A stretch of DNA of 15,467 nucleotides, from positions 1 through 15,467 of the forward strand of contig SLPP01000409.1 of the NCBI GenBank assembly GCA_007131945.1. The letters are read 5' to 3'. Below, piece after piece: positions 1 to 7,521 of the stretch. Origin of the DNA: Paracoccaceae bacterium. Lineage in GTDB: Bacteria > Pseudomonadota > Alphaproteobacteria > Rhodobacterales > Rhodobacteraceae. A program made the translations under genes and the position numbers. Each line of letters begins with the position of its first letter. Position 1 is the stretch's first letter. Below the pieces are notes generated by a model that was not told the DNA's origin, made no database searches, and was given only the letters and a program-made list of their open reading frames with translations.

Positions 1-394
1 CGATCACGCCCGACCGGCCGGTATAGGCGCGCGCCATCTTGACCGCGTTCTCCACCGCCTCGGCGCCCGAGGAGACGAGCATCGTCTTCTTCGCAAAGTC
101 GCCCGGCGTGATTTCGTTCAGCCGCTCGGCCAGCCGGATGTAGCTTTCGTAGGGCGCGACGTGGAAGCAGGTATGGGTGAAGGCCTGCGCCTGCTCGGCG
201 ACGGCGGACATCACCTTGGGGTGGCGATGGCCGGTATTGTTGACCGCGATCCCGACCGCGAAATCGAGGTAGCGACGGCCCTCGGCGTCCCAGAGCTCGG
301 CGTTCTCGGCGCGGACGGCATAGATGTTTCTTGTGGCAACGCCGCGCGAGACGGCGGCGGTCTTGCGGGCCTGAAGTTCGGCGGTGGCGGTCAT
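1..394 (-). CDS. gabT: Class III aminotransferase, 4-aminobutyrate (GABA) transaminase-like, N-terminal part
   Basis: This is the first 131 codons of a gene that runs off the left edge of the window. I read the protein from the ATG at 394-392. It contains the fold-type I, class III aminotransferase N-terminus: a Y-L-D-F-A-V-G-I-A-V stretch (residues 42-51), the GHRHPKV segment (55-61), FTHTCFHV (72-79) and the cofactor-phosphate-binding motif SSGAEAVENAVK (108-119). This pattern is typical of GabT and related omega-amino acid transaminases. These transfer the amino group of GABA or a similar omega-amino acid to 2-oxoglutarate through pyridoxal phosphate in the cytoplasm. The catalytic lysine lies outside the window. 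A GAGGAG ribosome-binding site sits 7-8 nt upstream of the start. The gene diverges from the XRE-cupin regulator at 476. Family assignment is firm; the choice of GABA over putrescine, beta-alanine or 6-aminohexanoate is uncertain. Confidence 0.85.
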   Translation of the reverse strand, partial: MTATAELQARKTAAVSRGVATRNIYAVRAENAELWDAEGRRYLDFAVGIAVNNTGHRHPKVMSAVAEQAQAFTHTCFHVAPYESYIRLAERLNEITPGDFAKKTMLVSSGAEAVENAVKMARAYTGRSGVI

Positions 395-475
395 GATCGA
401 CTCCTCGACAAATCCGCTTCCGTTTCTAGATGCGCTCAATATCATGAGCAAGCGATTCCTGCTTGCGGAGGACCG
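395..475. promoter_or_regulatory. Divergent promoter/operator region with two inverted repeats
   Basis: This 81-bp spacer lies between the divergent aminotransferase and XRE-cupin genes. It holds two abutting inverted repeats: GCTCA-N6-TGAGC at 434-449 and a perfect GCAAGC-N7-GCTTGC at 448-466. On the minus strand a weak sigma70-like promoter can be drawn: TTGCTC, a 17-bp spacer, then TAGAAA, about 20-25 nt upstream of the aminotransferase ribosome-binding site. The repeats overlap the -35 element and the spacer, which is where a repressor would act. The repeats are seen directly; their use as an operator for the adjacent regulator is inference. Confidence 0.4.
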
Positions 476-1069
476 ATGCACGGGTTCCAGACCGGAGAGT
501 TCGACGTCGGCGCGCGTCTGCGCACGATGCGGCAGGCGGCGGGGCTCTCGCAGCGCCGGCTGGCCGAGCTGTCGGGCGTCCCGCATGGCCAAGTCGCGAT
601 GATCGAGACCAATCGCTCGAGCCCTTCGGTCGCCAGCCTGCGCAGGATTCTGGGCGGTCTCGGGGTAACGCTCGCCGAGTTCTTCGAGCCCGACCGCCCG
701 GCGACCGAGGAGATCGTCTTCCGCGCGGGCGAGTTGCGCGATCTCTCCTCGCTGCTGCCCGGTGCCGCGCCGGGGCGCAGCGGGCGCATCCACCTTGCGC
801 AGGTGGGCGACGCGCGCGCGCACAACCTGCAGATCCTCTACGAGCGCTACGAGCCCGGCGCCGATACCGGCCGGACGCGGCTGGAGCACCCCGGCGCCGA
901 GGGAGGCGTGGTGATTTCCGGCGCCATCGAGCTCACCGTCGGCGACCGGACGACCGTGCTGCGCGCGGGCGACAGCTACCTGTTCCGCTCGACCGTCCCT
1001 CACCGTTTCCGCAACCCCGGCAATGTCGAGGCGGTGGTCGTCTCGGCCTGCACGCCGCCCTATCTCTGA
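476..1069 (+). CDS. XRE-family transcriptional regulator with C-terminal cupin domain (PuuR-like)
   Basis: The 197-residue protein has an N-terminal helix-turn-helix (about residues 9-69, with the GLSQRRLAELSGV recognition region at 23-35) followed by a small beta-barrel cupin domain (about 115-192). The cupin part shows the G-x-V-I-S-G-A-I-E-L-T-V-G-D and D-S-Y-L-F-R-S-T-V-P-H-R-F motifs. This architecture and length match PuuR and related regulators, which control putrescine and GABA catabolism genes and bind a small ligand in the cupin. The frame is open upstream to about 161, but I choose the ATG at 476 because GGAGG lies at 467-471, just before it, and because upstream extension would overlap the divergent gene in antisense. 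It is divergent from the GabT-like gene, so it probably controls that gene and itself. The ligand is unknown; GABA, putrescine or another amine are reasonable guesses. Confidence 0.9.
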   Translation: MHGFQTGEFDVGARLRTMRQAAGLSQRRLAELSGVPHGQVAMIETNRSSPSVASLRRILGGLGVTLAEFFEPDRPATEEIVFRAGELRDLSSLLPGAAPGRSGRIHLAQVGDARAHNLQILYERYEPGADTGRTRLEHPGAEGGVVISGAIELTVGDRTTVLRAGDSYLFRSTVPHRFRNPGNVEAVVVSACTPPYL

Positions 1070-1096
1070 TCCCGGCGCGGCTTGTTCGTCCGGCGA

Positions 1097-1113
1097 TCCC
1101 GGCGGCGCCGGGA
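1097..1113. terminator. Possible hairpin terminator between convergent genes
   Basis: A perfect 7-bp inverted repeat, TCCCGGC-GGC-GCCGGGA, lies in the short gap between the stop of the XRE-cupin gene (1069) and the end of the convergent molybdenum-hydroxylase gene (1127). Its position suits a bidirectional terminator. No T-run follows on either strand, so intrinsic termination is uncertain. Confidence 0.35.
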
Positions 1114-1126
1114 CCCGATGCCGACC

Positions 1127-3490
1127 TCAATGCGCCGCGTGCAGGGCCTGCCAGACCCTGGCCGCGGTGGCCGGCATCTGCACCGGCTGCGCACCGGCGC
1201 TGCGTAGCGCATCGGCGACGGCGTTCATGATCGCCGCCGGCGCGCCGGTAAGCCCGGCCTCGCCCGCGCCCTTCACGCCGAGGGGATTGGTCGACGTCGG
1301 CACGTCGTGGCTGCCGAGGACGAAGCGCGGCACATCCCCGGCGCGCGGCATGGCGTAGTCCATGAACGAGCCGCTGAGCAGCTGCCCGGTCTCGTCGAAG
1401 GACACGTTCTCGAGCAGCGCCTGCCCGACCGCCTGCGCCAGCCCGCCGTGGATCTGCCCGTCGACGATCATCGGATTGATCGTGCGCCCGACGTCATGCA
1501 CGCCCGACAGCCGGTCGACCCGCACCTCGCCGGTCTCGCGGTCGATCTCGACCTCGCAGACGAAGACGCCGTTGGGGAAGGTGAAGTTGGGCGGGTCGTA
1601 GAACGAGGTCTCCTCGATGCAGGGCTCCATCTGGTCGAGCGGGTAGTTGGCCGGCACATGCGCGGCAAGCGTCATCTCGACCCAGCCGACCTTCTTGTCG
1701 GTGCCGGCGACGCTGAAGGTCGCGTCCTGGAAGACGACGTCCTCGACCGCGCATTCCATCAGATGCGCGGCGATGCGCTTGCCCTTCTCGATCACCTTGT
1801 CGGCGGTCAGCGCGACCGAGCCGCCGCCCACCGCCATCGAGCGCGACCCGTAGGTGCCCATGCCGAAGGGGACCTTCTCGGTGTCGCCGTGCACGACCTC
1901 GACCTGGTCCACGTCGAGGCCGAACTTCTCGGCCACGACCTGGGCGAAGGTCGTCTCGTGCCCCTGACCGTGGCTGTGCGCGCCCGTGAAGACGGTCACC
2001 GCCCCGGTGGGATGCACGCGCAGGGTCGCGGCCTCGAAGAGCCCCGCCCGGCAGCCGAGCGCGGTGACGATGGCCGACGGGCCGGCGCCCGAGGACTCGA
2101 TCCAGGCCGAGAGCCCGATGCCGCGCAGCTTGCCCTCGGCCTCGGATGCCTTGCGGCGGCCGGCAAAGCCGGCATGATCGGCCAGCTTGAGCGCCTCGTC
2201 CATGATCTCGTGGAAGGCGCCGCTGTCATAGACCACGCCAACCGGCGAGTTGAACGGAAAGCCGTCGGCGGGGATGAAGTTGCGCCGACGGATCTCGACC
2301 GGGTCGAGCCCGGCGACCCGCGCGGCCTCGTCGACCAGCCGCTCTACGACATAGATGCATTCCGACCGCCCGGCACCGCGATAGGCATCGACCGGCGCGC
2401 TGTGGGTGAAGGCGGAGCGGACACGGACATGGATCGCCGGTGTCCGGTACTGGCCCGAGAACATCAGCGCGTAGAAATAGGTCGGGATCGAGGGCGCGAA
2501 GGTCGAAAGATAGGCGCCCATGTTCGCCGTCGTGTCGACGCGCAGGCCGAGGAAATTGCCCTCGTCGTCCATCGCCATCTCGGCGCGGGTGACATGGTCG
2601 CGGGCATGGGCGTCGCACAGAAAGGCCTCGGACCTGTCCGCCACCCATTTCACCGCCCGGCGTACCTTCTTGGCGGCCCAGGTACAGAGGCATTCCTCGA
2701 CGTAGAGATAGATCTTCGAGCCGAAGCCGCCGCCCACGTCAGGTGCGACGACGCGCAGCTTGTGCTCGGGAAGCTGCAGCACGAAGGCGCCCATGAGCAG
2801 GCGGATCACGTGCGGGTTCTGGCTGGTGGTGTAGAGCGTGTAGCCGTCCGAGGCGCGGTCCCAGACCGCGTTGGCGGCGCGGGTTTCGATCGGATGGGCG
2901 ATGACCCGGTTGTTGACAAGCTCGATCCGCGCGACCTTCGTGGCCCTGGCGAAGGCGGCCTCTGTCGCGTCGTGATCGCCGATGGTCCAGTCGTAGCAGA
3001 GGTTGTCGGCGAGATCGGCATGCACCTTCGGCGCGTCGGGTTCGAGCGCGGCCTCGACGCCGGTCACCGCCGGCAGCGCCTCGTAATCGACCTCGATCGC
3101 CTCGGCGGCATCGCGCGCCTGCTCGCGGGTCTCGGCGATGACCATCGCCACGGCCTCGCCGATATGGCGCGCGTAGCCCTGGGCAAGCAGCGGATGCGCG
3201 GGTTCCTTCATCGGCTGACCGTGCCGGTCGGTCACGCCCCAGCCGCAGGGTATGCCGCCAAGCCCCGCCGCCGCGATGTCCTCGCCGGTGAAGATGGCGA
3301 TGACGCCCGGCATCTTGCGGGCCGCCTCGGCATCGAGCGAGACGATGCGCGCATGCGCGTGCGGCGAGCGGAGCATGTAGGCATGGCTCTGCCGCGGAAG
3401 GACGACATCGTCGGTATACTGACCGTCACCAAGAAGGAACCGCAGGTCCTCCTTGCGTTTCACCGCCTTGCCGATGCCGGTGGCTGTCAT
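1127..3490 (-). CDS. Molybdenum hydroxylase catalytic (large) subunit, xanthine dehydrogenase / form II CoxL-like
   Basis: The 787-residue protein has an a/b-hammerhead domain (about residues 18-140) followed by the two molybdopterin-binding domains. Seen motifs are GGGFGSK (253-259), AYRGAGR (369-375) and KGAGEAG, with the presumed catalytic glutamate near residue 744. AYRGAGR is the hallmark of 'form II' or CODH-like large subunits. True CO dehydrogenase carries AYxCSFR with the Cu-ligating cysteine, which is absent here, so this is probably not a CO oxidiser. Family members hydroxylate aldehydes or N-heterocycles (nicotinate, quinoline, purines) at a molybdenum-cytosine-dinucleotide centre and normally work with a 2Fe-2S and an FAD subunit. 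Neither partner gene is adjacent. The start ATG (3490-3488) follows a GGGGGGGAGGA ribosome-binding site. Length is normal for the family and there are no frameshifts. The substrate cannot be told. Confidence 0.9.
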   Translation of the reverse strand: MTATGIGKAVKRKEDLRFLLGDGQYTDDVVLPRQSHAYMLRSPHAHARIVSLDAEAARKMPGVIAIFTGEDIAAAGLGGIPCGWGVTDRHGQPMKEPAHPLLAQGYARHIGEAVAMVIAETREQARDAAEAIEVDYEALPAVTGVEAALEPDAPKVHADLADNLCYDWTIGDHDATEAAFARATKVARIELVNNRVIAHPIETRAANAVWDRASDGYTLYTTSQNPHVIRLLMGAFVLQLPEHKLRVVAPDVGGGFGSKIYLYVEECLCTWAAKKVRRAVKWVADRSEAFLCDAHARDHVTRAEMAMDDEGNFLGLRVDTTANMGAYLSTFAPSIPTYFYALMFSGQYRTPAIHVRVRSAFTHSAPVDAYRGAGRSECIYVVERLVDEAARVAGLDPVEIRRRNFIPADGFPFNSPVGVVYDSGAFHEIMDEALKLADHAGFAGRRKASEAEGKLRGIGLSAWIESSGAGPSAIVTALGCRAGLFEAATLRVHPTGAVTVFTGAHSHGQGHETTFAQVVAEKFGLDVDQVEVVHGDTEKVPFGMGTYGSRSMAVGGGSVALTADKVIEKGKRIAAHLMECAVEDVVFQDATFSVAGTDKKVGWVEMTLAAHVPANYPLDQMEPCIEETSFYDPPNFTFPNGVFVCEVEIDRETGEVRVDRLSGVHDVGRTINPMIVDGQIHGGLAQAVGQALLENVSFDETGQLLSGSFMDYAMPRAGDVPRFVLGSHDVPTSTNPLGVKGAGEAGLTGAPAAIMNAVADALRSAGAQPVQMPATAARVWQALHAAH

Positions 3491-3517
3491 GGCACGTCCT
3501 CCCCCCCGTTTCGCGCG

Positions 3518-3546
3518 ATCTTGCCCTCAGTTCGGGACTTGCGCAA
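3518..3546 (-). promoter_or_regulatory. Candidate promoter of the molybdenum hydroxylase gene
   Basis: On the minus strand, TTGCGC (3546-3541), a 17-bp spacer and CAAGAT (3523-3518) form a weak sigma70-like promoter. It lies between the hairpin that ends the upstream operon and the ribosome-binding site at about 3500. A start some 7 nt after the -10 would leave a leader of about 20 nt, just enough for the Shine-Dalgarno sequence. It was identified by eye only. Confidence 0.35.
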
Positions 3547-3548
3547 TG

Positions 3549-3577
3549 GGCCACGGGCGGCATCGCCGCCCGTGGCC
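3549..3577 (-). terminator. Strong 13-bp hairpin, likely end of the hyu-liv operon
   Basis: This is a perfect 13-bp GC-rich inverted repeat (GGCCACGGGCGGC, loop ATC, GCCGCCCGTGGCC). It begins 11 nt after the stop codon of the substrate-binding-protein gene, the last gene of the seven-gene minus-strand operon. Its place and stability fit a transcription terminator or a 3'-end-protecting stem. The sequence after it on the minus strand (CATTGCGC) lacks a T-run, so termination may be imperfect or may involve another factor. Confidence 0.6.
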
Positions 3578-3588
3578 GCGATGCCGCT

Positions 3589-4776
3589 TCAGCGCACCAG
3601 CGCGTCCAGCGGGATCGGCTCGCTGATCGTCCAGCTGTCGATCACGCCCGGCGTGCCATTGTCGACCTTGACGATGTGATAGCGCGCCTGGTTCTGGTGG
3701 TGCAGCTCGCTGGTGAAGGTCCGCGGACCGAAGAGCGTGGGCTCGCCTTCCATCTTCTCGAGCTCGGCGACCACGGCCGCGGCGTCGGTGCTGCCCGCCC
3801 GCTCGACCGCCTTCGCCCAGACATCGATCATCACGTAGCCCGGATAGGCGTATTGCGACGAGGGCCGGACGCCGAAGCGTTCGGCGAAGCGCTGGTTGAA
3901 CTCCTCCACCGCCGGGTCGGGGTCGTCGCCGTAGATCGAGCCCTGCACCGGGATGTAGAACTCCGACAGACCGGGGACCGCATCCATCCAGTAGCTGCCG
4001 TCGACGCCCGAGCCGTTGAGGATCGGCACCTCGATGCCGGCGTTGCGGATCTGGCGGATGGCGCTAACCACGCCCGGCATCATCGAGCAGAGCATGATCG
4101 CGTCGGGCGGCTCGGCCAGGTTACGGATGCGGGTAATCTGCGCCGCGATCGAGGCGTCGTCGTTGACGAAAGTGTCGCGGCCGACGACCTCGCCCCCCTC
4201 GATCAGCGGCGCTTTGTAGTCGAAGCCTTCGCAGATGCCGCGGTTGTACTCGGTCCAGGTGTCGAGCAGGACGTAGTAGGTGTTCCAGCCCATCACCTCA
4301 TGGCCCCATTCGACCATCGTCGCGCCCTGCACCGGGGCCAGGACCGAGGCCGAGAAGGAATGCGGCCCCACCCCCTGGATGCCGGCGCGCACCGATTCGG
4401 CGCAGAGGAAGAAGGAGATCTTGCCGTTCGACTCGGCCATCAGCGCCGCCGGGGCGCCGAAGTCGTAGTCGCAGGAGACGACGACGAGGTCGGCACCGGC
4501 CTCGATCACCTCGAGCCCGGCGCGCGCGCCCTCGGCCCGGTCGGAGCTGGTATCGGCGAAGACCGGGCGCAGCTGCCGGCCAAGCAGCCCGCCTCCGGCG
4601 TTGATCTCGTCGATGCGGATCAGCGCGGCCTGCGTCGCGGGCTCGTCATAGGCCTGCATGAAGCCCGACTGCGCCACGGCAAAGCCGATCACGATGTCGT
4701 CGGCCGCGGCCGGCAGGGCGCCGGCGGCGACCAGGGCGGTCGCGCAAAGGAAGGCGCTGGGTCTTCTCGCTTTCAT
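3589..4776 (-). CDS. Branched-chain-amino-acid-type ABC transporter substrate-binding protein
   Basis: The 395-residue protein begins with a signal peptide: basic MKARR, a hydrophobic core and an AAA cleavage site after about residue 25. The mature domain starts DDIVIGFAVAQSGF, the usual start of type I periplasmic binding proteins of the LivK/Peripla_BP_6 family. Conserved features include the INAGGGLLGRQL segment (about 58-69), the domain hinge region and the C-terminal YPGYVMIDVWAKAVERAG helix. It should capture the transported solute in the periplasm and hand it to the LivHM-like permease encoded just upstream (25-nt gap). An AGGAGG ribosome-binding site precedes the ATG at 4776. Being last in the operon is less usual, since binding-protein genes often come first. 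The ligand could be an amino acid, amide, lactam or aromatic acid; the family is broad and I cannot say which. Confidence 0.92.
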   Translation of the reverse strand: MKARRPSAFLCATALVAAGALPAAADDIVIGFAVAQSGFMQAYDEPATQAALIRIDEINAGGGLLGRQLRPVFADTSSDRAEGARAGLEVIEAGADLVVVSCDYDFGAPAALMAESNGKISFFLCAESVRAGIQGVGPHSFSASVLAPVQGATMVEWGHEVMGWNTYYVLLDTWTEYNRGICEGFDYKAPLIEGGEVVGRDTFVNDDASIAAQITRIRNLAEPPDAIMLCSMMPGVVSAIRQIRNAGIEVPILNGSGVDGSYWMDAVPGLSEFYIPVQGSIYGDDPDPAVEEFNQRFAERFGVRPSSQYAYPGYVMIDVWAKAVERAGSTDAAAVVAELEKMEGEPTLFGPRTFTSELHHQNQARYHIVKVDNGTPGVIDSWTISEPIPLDALVR

Positions 4777-4801
4777 GGTCGGTTCCTCCTGGTTGGACGT
4801 T

Positions 4802-5869
4802 TCATTCGGGTTTGCCTCGGACCTCGCGGTCGGGTGCGGGTTGTGGGCCGCGGCGGAAGGACAGCCGCAGCTCGCGGTTGCCCATCAGCCCGGCCGGCCG
4901 GAACAGCAGGATCATGATCATCACCGCGCCGATCGCGATCTGCTGCGAGCCGTTGGGCAACGCGACGGTGACATCGCCCAGCGGCACGCCGCGTTCGAGC
5001 CAGCGCAGGATCTGGATGATGGTCGAAATCACCACCACGCCGATCACCGCCCCGCTGAGACTGTACATCCCCCCCACCACCAGCATCGAGAGCGCGACGA
5101 AGGTGGCGGTCAGGAAAAACGCGTCCGGCGTGATGATGCCCAGGAAATGGGCGTAAAGCACCCCCGCCGCGCCGCAGACGAAGGCGCTGAGCACGAAGGC
5201 GATCAGGCGTTCGCGCTCGATGTTGACGCCCGAGGCCTGCGCGGCGATCGGCTCGTCGCGCGCGGCCCGCAGCGCCAGTCCCGAGCGCGAGATGGCGTAG
5301 AGCCAGGCGATCACGATCGCGACCGCGCTGAAGCCGAGCGCGACCCAGAGCGTGGTGTGCGTCGGGATGCCGACGATCGAACTCGTGCCGCCGGTGACCG
5401 AGGACCAGTTGGAATAGACGGTGTTGATCACCGCCAGCATGGCAAAGGTCGCGATGGAGGCGGCGATCCCGGCAAGCCGCATCAGGATCGGGCCGATGAT
5501 CAGCGCGAAGATCGCCGGCAGCAGCGCCGCGGCGAAGGCCGAAGGCCAGAACGGGAACTGGTTGGTCAGCAGGAAATCGGGCAGGCCGCGCAACGAGATC
5601 TGCTTCAGCATCGGCGGGATCGTCAGCCAGGCCGTGGCATAGGCGGCAAGGCACATGAAGCCGACATGGCCGAAGCTGATGATCCCGGAATTGCCGACGA
5701 AGATCCAGATGCCGACGACCAGCACGACGCGGATCAGCATCTCGACCACGAACCGCTGCTGCGCGCCCGAGCCGAAGAGGAAGAAGAGCACCGCGATCGC
5801 GGCGAGGAGCGCGATCAGCAGAAGCGGCGTGGTGAAGGTCCGGGCGAGGACGGAGGGCGCTCGGGTCAT
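4802..5869 (-). CDS. livM: Branched-chain-type ABC transporter permease (LivM family)
   Basis: The 355-residue protein consists of many hydrophobic segments and carries the LivM signature SGIISFGHVGF at residues 61-71. It also has the cytoplasmic coupling region L-A-L-R-A-A-R-D-E-P-I-A-A-Q-A-S-G-V, which contacts the ATPase, and a G-G-M-Y-S-L-S-G-A-V-I-G loop. The tail, about 30 residues from RPAGLMG onward, is hydrophilic and probably cytoplasmic. It forms the inner-membrane channel together with the LivH-like protein, whose stop codon lies 3 nt upstream of this start. An AGAGGG site within the end of livH can serve as the ribosome-binding site. It is a complete and typical member; the symbol marks the family, not proof of branched-chain amino acid transport. 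Confidence 0.93.
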   Translation of the reverse strand: MTRAPSVLARTFTTPLLLIALLAAIAVLFFLFGSGAQQRFVVEMLIRVVLVVGIWIFVGNSGIISFGHVGFMCLAAYATAWLTIPPMLKQISLRGLPDFLLTNQFPFWPSAFAAALLPAIFALIIGPILMRLAGIAASIATFAMLAVINTVYSNWSSVTGGTSSIVGIPTHTTLWVALGFSAVAIVIAWLYAISRSGLALRAARDEPIAAQASGVNIERERLIAFVLSAFVCGAAGVLYAHFLGIITPDAFFLTATFVALSMLVVGGMYSLSGAVIGVVVISTIIQILRWLERGVPLGDVTVALPNGSQQIAIGAVMIMILLFRPAGLMGNRELRLSFRRGPQPAPDREVRGKPE

Positions 5870-5872
5870 CGC

Positions 5873-6787
5873 CTATACCCTCTGCCGGGAGCTGCGCGGG
5901 GCAAAGAGGCCCTGCGGGCGCCAGATCAGCACCGCGATCACCAGCGCATAGACGAAGGCGTCGCGGAAGGGGCGCGCCTCGAGCGGCAGGATCACCTGCA
6001 TCAGCACGCTCGCCCCGCCGATCAGGAAGCCCGCGACGACCGCGCCATAGAGGCTGCCGAGCCCGCCGATCACCGTGGCGATGAAGGCCACCAGCATGAC
6101 CGAGAGCCCCATGTTGATGTCGGCGGTTCCGGTTTGCACGACGACGACGAGCCCGATCGCGCCGGCGAGCGCCCCCGAGATGGCGAAAGCGAGGAGGATC
6201 ACCCGGTTCGCCTTGACCCCCAGCATCCGCGCCATGGTGAAGTCCTGCGCCGCGGCGCGCATCTCGAGCCCGAAGCGCGTGCGCTTGAGGAAGGCGGTGA
6301 GCGCGAGAAGGATGACGATGGTGGCGAGGATCGTCACCACCTGCAGAAGCGGGATGCGCGCGCCCATCACCTCGACCTGCTGCGCCAGCCCGGGCAGGAT
6401 CGAGATCGACTTCGGGCGCGAGGAATACGCCATCAGGAGCGCGTGCTTGATGACGAAACCCAGCGCGAAGGAGGCGATCATCATCGTCGCCGGGTTCGCC
6501 TCGCGCAGCCGGCGAAAGACGGTGACTTCCGAGGCCATCGACAGAAGCGCGCCGATCGCGATCACCACCGGGATCAGCAGGATCGGCGGCAGCTGGCCAA
6601 GCAGCAGGATAGAGACCGCCTCGGTCGTCGGCCAGAGGAGCACGAAGACCGAGAAGGCGATGTAGTCGCCATGGGCGAAGTTCACCAGCCGCATGACGCC
6701 GAAGATCAGCGCGATCCCGAGCGCGCCCAGCGCATAGAGGCTGCCGAGGCTGAGCGCGTCGAACAGGATCTGCAGGGTCGCGGTCAT
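5873..6787 (-). CDS. livH: Branched-chain-type ABC transporter permease (LivH family)
   Basis: The 304-residue membrane protein has the LivH N-terminal signature: ALSLGSLYALGALGIALIFG, then NFAHGDY at residues 36-42. The ATPase-coupling loop reads E-M-R-A-A-A-Q-D-F-T-M-A-R-M-L-G-V, and a G-G-L-G-S-L-Y-G-A-V-V-A-G segment near the C-terminus completes the family pattern. It pairs with the LivM-like permease to make the inner-membrane pore. Its ATG overlaps the stop of livF as ATGA, which suggests translational coupling, and GAGGTGAC upstream is a plausible ribosome-binding site. It is a normal length for the family, with no sign of damage. Confidence 0.94.
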   Translation of the reverse strand: MTATLQILFDALSLGSLYALGALGIALIFGVMRLVNFAHGDYIAFSVFVLLWPTTEAVSILLLGQLPPILLIPVVIAIGALLSMASEVTVFRRLREANPATMMIASFALGFVIKHALLMAYSSRPKSISILPGLAQQVEVMGARIPLLQVVTILATIVILLALTAFLKRTRFGLEMRAAAQDFTMARMLGVKANRVILLAFAISGALAGAIGLVVVVQTGTADINMGLSVMLVAFIATVIGGLGSLYGAVVAGFLIGGASVLMQVILPLEARPFRDAFVYALVIAVLIWRPQGLFAPRSSRQRV

Positions 6788-7521
6788 GACGCCGTCACCT
6801 CGGCCGGGCCGTCATAGCCGAAATAGGCCCGCTCGAGCGTGGCGCCGTCGAGGGCGTCGCAGGCGCCCTCGAGCACGATCTGCCCCGAGCGCAGCAGCAC
6901 CAGGCGCCCGCCGGTCATCAGCGCCCGGGTCGAGCTCTGCTCGACGATCAGGAGCGTCAGCTGGCGTTCGGCGCGCAGCCGCATGAGGAGTTCGTAGACC
7001 TGGTCGATGATCTTCGGCGCCAGCCCGAGCGAGGGCTCGTCGATCGCCACCAGCCGCGGCGCGGTCATCAGCGCCCGCGCGATGACCAGCATCTGCTGTT
7101 GCCCGCCCGAAAGGATGCCCGCCGCGGCATGGCGACGCTCGCGCAGCATCGGGAAGACCGCGTAGATATGGTCGAGATCGGCGGCGGCCGCGGCGCGGTT
7201 GCGGCGGATGCCGACACCGAGCCAGAGGTTTTCCTCGATCGTCAGCTCGGGAAAGACCTGGCGGCCCTCGGGAACCATCGAGAAGCCCAGCCGCGCCGTC
7301 GTCTCCGGCGCGTTGCCGGTGATGTCGGCGCCGGCAAGCCGGATGCGCCCCTCGGCCGGCCGGACGACGCCGGCGATCGCCTTCAGAAGCGTCGACTTGC
7401 CCGCACCGTTGGGCCCGGTGACGAAGAGGGTCTCCCCCTCCTCGACATGGAGCGACACGCCGCGCAGCGCCGTCAGCTGCCCGTAGCGCACGACCAGGTT
7501 CTCGACCGCGAGCAGGCTCAC
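6784..7521 (-). CDS. livF: Branched-chain-type ABC transporter ATP-binding protein (LivF family)
   Basis: The 245-residue ATPase has Walker A GPNGAGKST (36-44), a canonical ABC signature LSGGQQQ (137-143), Walker B LVAIDEP (158-163) and the VEQSST switch region (193-198), where Gln replaces His as is common in LivF. M-V-P-E-G-R-Q-V-F-P (82-91) is the LivF-type Q-loop region. The protein hydrolyses ATP on the cytoplasmic face to drive transport, as a heterodimer with the LivG-like protein. The start codon is GTG (7521-7519) and overlaps the livG stop as GTGA. Both catalytic motifs are intact here, whereas the partner has a degenerate signature motif (see the LivG entry). Confidence 0.94.
   Translation of the reverse strand: MSLLAVENLVVRYGQLTALRGVSLHVEEGETLFVTGPNGAGKSTLLKAIAGVVRPAEGRIRLAGADITGNAPETTARLGFSMVPEGRQVFPELTIEENLWLGVGIRRNRAAAAADLDHIYAVFPMLRERRHAAAGILSGGQQQMLVIARALMTAPRLVAIDEPSLGLAPKIIDQVYELLMRLRAERQLTLLIVEQSSTRALMTGGRLVLLRSGQIVLEGACDALDGATLERAYFGYDGPAEVTAS

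Noticed and set aside
161..475. Apparent N-terminal extension of the XRE-cupin regulator to 161
   Set aside because: It overlaps the divergent aminotransferase gene in antisense and crosses the promoter region. The ATG at 476 has a good GGAGG and begins just before the HTH domain.
1127..3490. Calling the molybdenum hydroxylase a true CO dehydrogenase (form I CoxL)
   Set aside because: The active-site loop reads AYRGAGR, without the Cu-binding cysteine of AYxCSFR, and no coxM or coxS gene is adjacent.
1307..3679. A 790-codon open frame on the plus strand opposite the molybdenum hydroxylase gene
   Set aside because: It is antisense to a gene with clear family motifs, is rich in Arg, Gly, Ala, Asp and His, and has no recognisable domain. 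Long antisense frames arise from the strong third-position GC bias.
4658..6817. A 719-codon plus-strand open frame opposite livM and livH
   Set aside because: Its composition is almost wholly D, E, R, H, Q and G, the mirror image of hydrophobic permease codons. It is a shadow, not a gene.
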